Source: an uncultured Endozoicomonas sp.
GTDB taxonomy: Bacteria; Pseudomonadota; Gammaproteobacteria; Pseudomonadales; Endozoicomonadaceae
DNA length: 38,966 nt
NCBI GenBank assembly: GCA_900299555.1
Contig: OODV01000038.1
Coordinates: 1-38,966 of the forward strand
Reading direction: 5' to 3'
Within the stretch, counting starts at the first letter, position 1. Each line of letters opens with the position of its first letter. The notes under the pieces were generated by a model. That model ran no database searches. It saw nothing but the letters and a program-made list of their open reading frames with translations, and was not told the origin of the DNA. Of this stretch, positions 32,840-38,966 are shown piece by piece. A program made the position numbers and the translations under genes.

Positions 32840-35074
32840 TTAGTTTTTCTTTTTATTCCTCAATAAACGCAGGGCATTGGCTGTTACCAGTGCAGTTGCC
32901 CCGGTGTCGGCGAGAACAGCAACCCAGAGGCCGGTCATACCCAGCAGAGTCGTGACCAGAAACACCGCCTTACTACCCACTGCCAGCACAATATTCTGAC
33001 GAATGATGGTAATGGTGGAGCGTGATAAACCAATCAGTTCGGCAAGTTCTTCTATCCGGTTGTGGGTCAGTGCACAGTCCGCCGTTTCAAGTGCAACATC
33101 GGCTCCGGAACCCATGGCAATACCAATATCCGCCGCTTTCAGAGCAGGAGCGTCATTGATGCCATCACCGATCATTGCGACTCTACCAGCTTCTCTCAAT
33201 GCCTCTACTTCGGTGGATTTATCACCCGGTAGTAAGCCAGCGCGGTATTCCATGCCTAATTGCCCGGCGATGGCTGCAGCTGCGCGAGGGTTATCTCCAG
33301 TCAGCATGACACTGTTGATACCCATGGCTTTAAGAGAGGCAACCGCTCTCTGGGCATCGGCTCTTGGGTTATCCCGCAAGGCGATAAAACCAGCCAGAGC
33401 ACCATCAACTGTGACCACTGCAATGGTATTACCCTGGGCTTCCAGCTGCTCAAGCTTTTGCTCGGCTCCGGCAATGAGATCAACGCTGTTTTTCAGGTGA
33501 CGTGGAGAACCAACAACAATGGTTTTACGTTCAACGATTCCCTGAACGCCCAACCCCGCTTTAGCTTCAACATCGCTTGCAGCAGGAAGGAGAATGTCCA
33601 TCTCTTGCGCCTTGGCCACGATGGCTTTTGCCAGAGGGTGAGTTGAACCTGATTCAACTGCAGCTGCCAGTCGAAGGACATCCTGGTCTGAATGATCAAA
33701 TGATTCTATATGGGTGACGACAGGCTTGCCTTCCGTCAGAGTGCCGGTCTTATCGAAAGCAACTGTTTTTACTGACCCTAATAGTTCCAGGGCCGCGCCA
33801 CCCTTAACCAATGCGCCATTTCGAGATGCTCTGGCCAGTGCTGAGGTGACTGCTGCCGGTGTTGAAATAACCAGTGCGCAAGGGCAGGCGATCAGCAGCA
33901 GAGTCAGCGCCTTATAGATCCATTCTACCCAGGGTTCTCCAAATGCAAGTGGAGGAATAAAGGCCACCAATGCTGCCATGAGCATCATTAACGGTGTATA
34001 CCAGCGGCTGAAAGCATCAATAAACCGTTCTACCGGCGCTTTGCGCTCTTCAGCTTCTTCGATAAGGCGAATGATGCGATCAACAGCACTTTCTCCGGGT
34101 TTTGAAATCACCTTGAGTCGTGCAACACGGTCCACAGACAACGATCCAGCCATAACACTGTCACCAGCATCGTGCTCCACTGGGACGGATTCACCGGTTA
34201 AAGCACTTTCATCAAAACTGACATTCGGTGTTAATAGTTCACCATCCACCGGTAGACGACTGCCGGGCAATATCTCGATGATGTCGCCTGGTATCAGGCT
34301 ATGGGCAGAAACTTCCGTCTTGTTTCCTTCGGTGTCAATCTGATAAGCGGTTTCTGGTGTCAACTCCATCAGTTTCTGGACACCTTGGCGAGCTCGCCCT
34401 GCGGCAAAAGCTTCCATATGCTCACCCACCATAAATAGAAGGAGCACCATAGCGGCTTCAACCGTTTCACCCAGGAACAGGGCGCCAATGGCAGCAATAC
34501 TCATCAGGGTTTCGATGGAAAAGGGAGTACCATTTTTAGCTAACTGGAATGCTTTGGCTGCAACAGGGTAAAGTCCCCATAGGGTTGCCAGATAGAAAAG
34601 CACCCCTCCTGCCATGGGAAAGACGCCCTGAATCAGAGCCGCAACCAGCATGACAACGGCCAGTGAAATGATGCGCCAGTATTTTTTCAGAAAGCCGTCA
34701 GAAGTGGATGCAGATGTACCATCTTCTTTGACAGCAAAGCCCAGTCTTCGAATTGTGTTAAGAATGTCATCGCTAATGCTGGCATTATCTTCAGCCACAA
34801 CCAGCAGGCGCTCTGTTGCAAAAGTGACCCGAGCCTGGGTAACCCCTTTCAGGCCTTTTACCGCATTCTCTATTTTGGCGGCACAGCTTGGGCAGTCCAT
34901 ACCAGTGATAACCCAGCTCAACTGAATACCACCAGGGTCCGATGTACCCTGCTTCCCGGTTTTGTATGTATCTGATGGTGTGCGGTTATTGCTGCAGCAT
35001 GAGGATGCGGCGCAACCACTTTTTATTGCGTCATTTTGTGAGCTGACGCTGGGATTAGCTGAGCAAGAGGACAT
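32840..35074 (-). CDS. zntA: Zinc/cadmium/lead-exporting P-type ATPase (ZntA type)
   Basis: About 744 aa from ATG 35074; a GTG at 35086 would add four residues. The order is a Cys-rich N-terminus (SCSAN...SGCAASSCC), one HMA domain with GMDCPSCAAKIE (about 62-73 counted from GTG), eight TM helices, the actuator loop (SALTGES), CPC in LLIACPCALVIS (about 401), phosphorylation site DKTGT (about 445), HP in THPLAKA and GDGINDAP. The last helix has VLADTGATALVTANALRLLR, where the Asp is the ZntA Zn(II)-ligand residue. It pumps Zn, Cd or Pb out of the cytoplasm. A good minus-strand promoter with an embedded palindrome lies upstream, and an ArsR-type gene lies one gene away. Confidence 0.95.
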   Translation of the reverse strand: MSSCSANPSVSSQNDAIKSGCAASSCCSNNRTPSDTYKTGKQGTSDPGGIQLSWVITGMDCPSCAAKIENAVKGLKGVTQARVTFATERLLVVAEDNASISDDILNTIRRLGFAVKEDGTSASTSDGFLKKYWRIISLAVVMLVAALIQGVFPMAGGVLFYLATLWGLYPVAAKAFQLAKNGTPFSIETLMSIAAIGALFLGETVEAAMVLLLFMVGEHMEAFAAGRARQGVQKLMELTPETAYQIDTEGNKTEVSAHSLIPGDIIEILPGSRLPVDGELLTPNVSFDESALTGESVPVEHDAGDSVMAGSLSVDRVARLKVISKPGESAVDRIIRLIEEAEERKAPVERFIDAFSRWYTPLMMLMAALVAFIPPLAFGEPWVEWIYKALTLLLIACPCALVISTPAAVTSALARASRNGALVKGGAALELLGSVKTVAFDKTGTLTEGKPVVTHIESFDHSDQDVLRLAAAVESGSTHPLAKAIVAKAQEMDILLPAASDVEAKAGLGVQGIVERKTIVVGSPRHLKNSVDLIAGAEQKLEQLEAQGNTIAVVTVDGALAGFIALRDNPRADAQRAVASLKAMGINSVMLTGDNPRAAAAIAGQLGMEYRAGLLPGDKSTEVEALREAGRVAMIGDGINDAPALKAADIGIAMGSGADVALETADCALTHNRIEELAELIGLSRSTITIIRQNIVLAVGSKAVFLVTTLLGMTGLWVAVLADTGATALVTANALRLLRNKKKN

Positions 35075-35110
35075 GACTTTACTCACAATATATAAGAATG
35101 ATTTTATATA

Positions 35111-35139
35111 AATATAAATTTATATATTTGGTGCGTCAA
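35111..35139 (-). promoter_or_regulatory. zntA promoter with embedded palindrome (candidate ArsR operator)
   Basis: The minus strand reads TTGACG (35134-35139), a 17-nt spacer, then TATATT (35111-35116). The perfect palindrome ATATAAATTTATAT (35112-35125) covers the -10 and part of the spacer, a position expected for an ArsR/SmtB repressor. An AATATATAA (35087-35095) and TTATATATT (35120-35128) pair adds more dyad symmetry. Confidence 0.55.
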
Positions 35140-35240
35140 GACTAATGAGACAGATCTGCTTTGTCTGGGTAATTTCAAGATTAGAAGATAGAGGCTTGGC
35201 CTGATAACCAGAGGTAGTTTCAGGCCCTGTAAAAGGAAAA

Positions 35241-36110
35241 TCAGCAGGGGAGGTTAAATACTTTTACCGCATTTTCACGAAGAAACTTAGGCCAGACATG
35301 GTCTTTGAATGGAACTTCAGGCATCTCCTTAAAGATACGGTCCAGTGACAGCCCCATGGGAAAGTACCCGGCATAGAGAATTTTGTCAGCACCGCGGGTA
35401 TTGGCAAATTCAATGATGGACTCAGGATAAAAGCGTGGAGCGAAAGCACTGGTGGAGTAATAGAGGTTGGGGTATTTCAACATCAGCTTCCAGGCGAGAT
35501 CTTCCCATGGTTCAGCGCCGTGGCGCATGACCACTTTCAGTTCCGGGAAGAACCAGCAGACTTCATCCAGTAGCTCTACCTTTTGGGGGGCCATTGGCAA
35601 GCGGGGGCCAGGAACTCCGACACAAACACAGAATGGCAGGTCAAGTTCAACCAGCTTGGCATAAATGGGATACCACTTCTTGTCATTAATAGGAACCTGA
35701 GGGCATAGACCGGATGGAAAGCCAGTGACGGCCTTAATACCATACTCCCTATGGAGTCGCTCAATCTTCCTTACTTCATCCATCGCGTTATTTGGGTTCG
35801 CTTCGTAGGATGCAAAGAATCGGTCAGGGTATTTTTCCAGAGCCGTCTTAGCTGACTCATTATGATCATCCAGACCAATCATCGCCCGCTCAATATTGTG
35901 CTTATCCATCTGGGTGATGGTATAGGCAATGTAGTCGTTGGTATCTGCGGCAGGAATATCTTTGAACATGTACTGCGCTGGCATTTTGAACAGGTGTCGA
36001 CTTTCCTCATCCAGCAGCATGGGTTTCATGTACTCATACCACTGACTGTTATCTTCTCCCGGAATGCTTAGCATCAGGTCTATAACACCGACATCTGCAG
36101 GCATTGGCAT
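35241..36110 (-). CDS. Amidohydrolase-family (Amidohydro_2-like) protein without HxH
   Basis: 289 aa, TIM-barrel type. AGGA precedes the ATG. Strand-end motifs fit the amidohydrolase-2 group: GLDDHNES (about 78-85), GIKAVTGFPSG, LPFCVCVGVPGPR, ELKVVMRHGAEPWED, NLYYSTSAFAPRFYPESIIEF and ADKILYAGYFPMGLSL. The metal-binding HxH normally found after the first strand is absent: GVIDLMLSIPG stands where DxHxH is expected. One His (RHGAEPW) remains. It may use a different metal site, as do decarboxylase-like relatives, or be non-metal. Substrate unknown. It sits between the ArsR and zntA genes on one strand, with about 70 bp to ArsR, which could be coincidence or a metal-responsive unit. Confidence 0.82.
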   Translation of the reverse strand: MPMPADVGVIDLMLSIPGEDNSQWYEYMKPMLLDEESRHLFKMPAQYMFKDIPAADTNDYIAYTITQMDKHNIERAMIGLDDHNESAKTALEKYPDRFFASYEANPNNAMDEVRKIERLHREYGIKAVTGFPSGLCPQVPINDKKWYPIYAKLVELDLPFCVCVGVPGPRLPMAPQKVELLDEVCWFFPELKVVMRHGAEPWEDLAWKLMLKYPNLYYSTSAFAPRFYPESIIEFANTRGADKILYAGYFPMGLSLDRIFKEMPEVPFKDHVWPKFLRENAVKVFNLPC

Positions 36111-36182
36111 GGTTTGATCCTTTCTTGTTCTTTTGGTTATATTATTTTCAATACAGCCATGTTTGACTGCTTACCAGGTTAA

Positions 36183-36512
36183 TCAATCCTGTTCCTGAAC
36201 ATGATTAGCCAGATCAAGGATGACATGACGGATATGATGGTCATCCAGTTCGTAGAGTACCTGCTTACCTTTTCGTGTCGACTTTAAGATTCTGGCTTCC
36301 CGCAGGCTACGGAGGTGGTGACTGGTTAATGGTTGGGACATGCCAGATATCTCAGACAGACAACAAACCGGCTGAGGTTCTTCCAGACAGGCGATCACCA
36401 GTTGAAGTCTCTTGGTATCACCCAGTAGCTGAAAAATCTTTGCCAGTCGCACTATGTCTGTGTCAGATAGCTCTGGCAACAGAGAACAACAAGTTTGATG
36501 CATATCGACCAT
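36183..36512 (-). CDS. ArsR/SmtB-family metal-responsive repressor
   Basis: About 109 aa from ATG 36512; a TTG at 36539 would give 118 aa, with no clear binding site for either. Winged helix: DIVRLAKIFQLLGDTKRLQLVIACLEEPQPVCCLSEISGMSQPLTSHHLRSLREARILKSTRKGKQVLYELDDHHIRHVILDLANH. The C-terminal DDHHIRHVILD is like the alpha-5 zinc site (DxH...H) of SmtB, ZiaR and CzrA; the CCSLLPE and VCCLSE cysteines could add an ArsR/CadC-type site. It very likely represses zntA, and perhaps its own operon, until zinc, cadmium or lead binds. Confidence 0.9.
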   Translation of the reverse strand: MVDMHQTCCSLLPELSDTDIVRLAKIFQLLGDTKRLQLVIACLEEPQPVCCLSEISGMSQPLTSHHLRSLREARILKSTRKGKQVLYELDDHHIRHVILDLANHVQEQD

Positions 36513-36767
36513 AGGCTTGCCCGAATCCTGAAGAAACAATGACTGGTAATGGTATTGTGCTCTAGTTACTTAGTCTATTTTCTGTTGCATAACCTCTTTT
36601 TTCCCTCTTTTCGCAAAGGAATGCTGGTGGCACAATGCTTCCACATAGAAATCAGGCAATAAAAATAAACAGCGACCTGATCGCTGTACCTGTCTGAACC
36701 AATAAATAATCGGGCCCATCCAGTGCTGCTACCTGGGGGATGGCCGGCACTGAGCGGGTTGTACTCT

Positions 36768-37691
36768 GTGAAAACCAAAACGCTTCGAGCGGATCTTCTG
36801 TTGTTGATGGTGTCTGCTATCTGGGGTTTTGCCTTTGTCGCTCAGATCAAAGGTATGGAGCATTTAGACCCATTTTTATTCAATGCCTGTCGATTTGCAT
36901 TGGGCTTTCTCTCTTTGCTTCCTGTGTATTTTCTTCTGGAAGCGTTCTCTGCTAAAAAAAATGGCAAGAAAGAATCTGGCCTTGAGTCGGTAAAGAAATA
37001 CGACAATCATCTTTTGTTAAAGTGGGGACCTGTCACGGGCATTGTGTTGTTTCTGGCCTCTTCTTTTCAACAGGTTGGCCTGTTGTACACGACTGCAGGT
37101 AATTCCGGGTTTATCACTGGATTCTATATTATTCTGGTGCCAATCCTTGGGATTTGCTTTGGGCATAGTACTCGTCCTGTAACCTGGCTGGGCGGGGCTA
37201 TTGCTTTGGCAGGGCTTTACTTCCTGACGGTAAACGATGGCCTGAGCCTGAATAAAGGGGATTTGCTCACTTTGGGTTCTGCGCTTATGTACGCCATTCA
37301 AATTCTGCTTATTGGCTGGCTATCCCGGCATGTGCATCCATTAAGGCTGTCACTTACTCAGTTTTTCATGACAGCCCTTTGCAGTCTGCTGGTTGCTCTT
37401 TATCTGGAGCCCATCAGTCTTGATGCCATAGCGCAAAGTGTTGGGCCTTTGCTATTCGCCGGTGTTTTATCCACAGGTGTGGCCTTTACGATTCAAATCA
37501 TTGCCCAAAAAGATGCAGCCTCCTCCCATGCGGCAATTATTATGAGCCTGGAAGCTGTCTTTGCCGTTTTTGGAGGTTGGTTACTGTTGGATGAGCAACT
37601 TGGGTCAAGAGGTGTAGTAGGTTGCGCCTTGATGATGGCTGGCATGTTGTTATCACAACTCAGGCGAACCAGAGGACGAATCTCGGCTTAA
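36768..37691 (+). CDS. DMT-superfamily (EamA) transporter
   Basis: About 307 aa from GTG 36768, the start that puts the first helix at the usual distance; a GTG at 36723 would add 15 residues, and neither has a strong binding site. Two EamA repeats of five helices each are visible: LLLLMVSAIWGFAFVAQIKGMEHLDPFLFNACRFALGFLSLLPVY opens the first, and GDLLTLGSALMYAIQILLIGWLSRH opens the second. It ends with ...SLEAVFAVFGGWLLLDEQLGSRGVVGCALMMAGMLLSQ. Members export amino acids, nucleotides or other metabolites; the substrate cannot be told. Single gene with its own terminator. Confidence 0.92.
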   Translation: MKTKTLRADLLLLMVSAIWGFAFVAQIKGMEHLDPFLFNACRFALGFLSLLPVYFLLEAFSAKKNGKKESGLESVKKYDNHLLLKWGPVTGIVLFLASSFQQVGLLYTTAGNSGFITGFYIILVPILGICFGHSTRPVTWLGGAIALAGLYFLTVNDGLSLNKGDLLTLGSALMYAIQILLIGWLSRHVHPLRLSLTQFFMTALCSLLVALYLEPISLDAIAQSVGPLLFAGVLSTGVAFTIQIIAQKDAASSHAAIIMSLEAVFAVFGGWLLLDEQLGSRGVVGCALMMAGMLLSQLRRTRGRISA

Positions 37692-37715
37692 AATAGCTTG
37701 TGGCTCAGAGTATGG

Positions 37716-37747
37716 ATGGCCAGACACTGGGTGCCTGGCCATTTTTA
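37716..37747 (+). terminator. Terminator of the DMT transporter gene
   Basis: ATGGCCAG (37716-37723) pairs with CTGGCCAT (37735-37742), with an inner CAC/GTG stem, followed by five T residues (37742-37746). It immediately abuts the convergent small membrane-protein gene. Confidence 0.85.
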
Positions 37748-38131
37748 TCAGTCAGCCAGCTTGATGACAGAATAACCTTGCGACTTTGGGCGAAGGGCTG
37801 ATATTACTATGGGTACAACCAGTATTGTTGAGAGAGCTCCGGCCCAAAAACCTTTAAAAATTGCGTAATCGAGCGGTGCAAATACCTCCACCCCGAGTAC
37901 GACAAAACACATAAGCGGTAACGGCACCGCGATAAGCAGCCCCAATAGCCCGAAGCACAAGGCACTTTCAAACTTGTTGGCAGGAAGGCGATTTACCCAC
38001 CTCTGAAGCCGTGATTCCGGACCAAAGTCAATTTCTGATACTTTTCCTTTAGTCAGCTTGTGTTGGTTAACCGAAATCAGGATCAGAGAAATGATGAATG
38101 ACAGCAGAAATGAAGTTGCGATCATATCCAC
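37748..38131 (-). CDS. Small hypothetical inner-membrane protein
   Basis: 127 aa from GTG 38131, or 125 from ATG 38125; no strong ribosome binding site for either. Three hydrophobic segments are visible: DMIATSFLLSFIISLILISV (2-21), ALCFGLLGLLIAVPLPLMCFVVLGVEVFA (about 57-85) and FWAGALSTILVVPIVISAL (about 94-112). A charged loop with the arginine-rich SRLQRWVNRLP lies between the first two. No family recognised. Clean membrane topology and the terminator-bounded 3' end support a real gene. Confidence 0.65.
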   Translation of the reverse strand: MDMIATSFLLSFIISLILISVNQHKLTKGKVSEIDFGPESRLQRWVNRLPANKFESALCFGLLGLLIAVPLPLMCFVVLGVEVFAPLDYAIFKGFWAGALSTILVVPIVISALRPKSQGYSVIKLAD

Positions 38132-38138
38132 AACAAAA

Positions 38139-38525
38139 CTATGTTCTCCCTTCTATGCAAGGGGGCTGCCATCTTTCAGTAATAACCAGGTGATTAACAT
38201 GTTTAGCAGTGTATTGGAGGATCCGCAGACCAGCATTTCGTGCTTCAGATATGTTTTGGCAGATACTGACACTTAGGCCTTCGCTCAGGATTTGCAGGGA
38301 AAGCATCGTCATCAAAAGTGAAGAGGCTAAAAGGAAAACAAACAGATGGGTTTGCAAGCTGTGTGGATAATAGCTTTGTAGAACTTCCGTGTTGCCAGTA
38401 GTGCTTGGCCGCCTTTCCGATATTGCTTCGGATTTAGCTGATCTTCTAAGCTTCCTGGTATCCGTATTGGTGCTGCGTCCACAAAAAAGCACCTTGTAAA
38501 CCCATCTGCTTGTTACTGCCGACAC
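38139..38525 (-). CDS. Doubtful ORF, 128 aa, one membrane segment
   Basis: A minus-strand frame from GTG 38525 ending 8 bp before the small membrane-protein gene. The N-terminus is basic (RSTNTDTRKLRRSAKSEAISERR), then one hydrophobic segment (LFVFLLASSLLMTMLSLQI, about 62-80), then a polar tail. No ribosome binding site is visible and no family is recognised. It could be a small single-pass protein or a chance frame. Confidence 0.25.
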   Translation of the reverse strand: MSAVTSRWVYKVLFCGRSTNTDTRKLRRSAKSEAISERRPSTTGNTEVLQSYYPHSLQTHLFVFLLASSLLMTMLSLQILSEGLSVSICQNISEARNAGLRILQYTAKHVNHLVITERWQPPCIEGRT

Positions 38526-38966
38526 CTTATTATTGTTTTGATGAGTCGACGCTAAACCCTGTTATTGTTTTTATTGTGGGTGATTTATTCTTGTTGTCTT
38601 TACTAATACAACTGTCGTGCCAAAAGTAGAGAAATTTATTGAACGCCTTGTGGTACGTAGTTTCCGAATGATTGCTCGTTTTTCCGTGGTCAAATAATAA
38701 GTGTTTTATATGTTGTTATTTGTTACCTGTTTCCCACAGTAGGTAGCAATGATACCTGCGAGGTAACAAATGGCTGACATCCAGCGCCTTAAGAAGTGAC
38801 AAAACCACTTAGACAGCATATTTCTCAGACAGTTGCTGCCGAATTTATAAAGCAGATGGACTTATTTCAGGTTGCATTTTGAATAGTTAACAGCGCTTCT
38901 TTCATCTTTCGGGTGGAGGTTCAGAGGAGTTGATAGTGCTCTCGGTAGATAAATTCTCCGATTACT
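38526..38966. other. Right-end stretch without a recognisable gene
   Basis: AT-rich DNA with no frame I would call. Its main feature is the nested inverted repeat at 38718-38771, listed separately. Any gene beginning here would continue past the window. Confidence 0.4.
38718..38771. repeat. Nested inverted repeat (54 bp)
   Basis: Outer arms ATTTGTTACCT (38718-38728) and AGGTAACAAAT (38761-38771) are perfect 11-mers. Inside, GTAGGTA (38739-38745) pairs with TACCTGC (38753-38759). The four TACCT/AGGTA units can also pair in other combinations, so it could switch between structures or be a paired operator. Confidence 0.6.

Noticed and set aside
38718..38771. Integron attC site
   Set aside because: The ends read GTTACCT...AGGTAAC, which does not fit the RYYYAAC...GTTRRRY order of attC, and no cassette or integrase is present.

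Overview
The window looks like a chromosomal segment of a marine, host-associated gammaproteobacterium of the Oceanospirillales, probably Endozoicomonas or a relative. This is inferred from Pseudomonas-type Pst proteins, moderate base composition, an ankyrin-like protein, a LapB/LapC-like type I exporter and lineage-specific secreted or outer-membrane proteins. No rRNA, tRNA, CRISPR array, prophage or complete insertion sequence was seen.

Layout. 1-528: no convincing gene, two hairpins. 529-4370: a C-S lyase of the PatB/MalY family and an NhaC-type antiporter on the minus strand, divergent from a LacI-family regulator, with operator-like palindromes between them. 4494-5426: ankyrin-like protein. 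5545-7460: TRAP transporter membrane subunits without a binding protein. 7829-8818: pstS behind a Pho box. 8823-10094: unknown protein with a possible NlpC/P60-like C-terminus. 10256-12405: two-gene transsulfuration operon. 12839-15013: three exported beta-barrel-type proteins, the first two tandem paralogues. 15014-15767: gene-free, with a strong terminator, a 160-bp MITE-like element and possible gene debris.

15768-18427: two exported hydrolases, a serine beta-lactamase-fold enzyme and a C45-family N-terminal-nucleophile enzyme. The C45 coding frame is split by an in-frame TGA: 55 more sense codons follow it, then TAA and a hairpin. A LysR regulator (18738-19616) is divergent from this pair, and a second NhaC-superfamily permease (19690-21009) converges on it. 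21010-21844 has no gene but carries the best Pho box in the window, ahead of pstC-pstA-pstB-phoU (21845-27673). 27946-31587 is a type I secretion ATPase and membrane fusion protein. 31618-32781 is a pentapeptide-repeat protein. 32840-36512 is an ArsR regulator, an amidohydrolase-like protein and a ZntA-type metal ATPase. 36768-38131 holds a DMT-family transporter and a small membrane protein, followed by weakly coding DNA with a nested inverted repeat.

How the parts fit together. Phosphate uptake is split: pstS lies about 13 kb from pstCAB-phoU, but both have Pho-box-like direct repeats followed 10 nt later by a -10 hexamer, so PhoB probably controls both. Sulfur amino-acid metabolism recurs in the C-S lyase and the cystathionine synthase/lyase pair. 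A 23-bp motif matching at 20 positions occurs upstream of the first barrel gene and between the serine hydrolase and LysR genes, hinting at shared control of the surface and secreted functions in this region.
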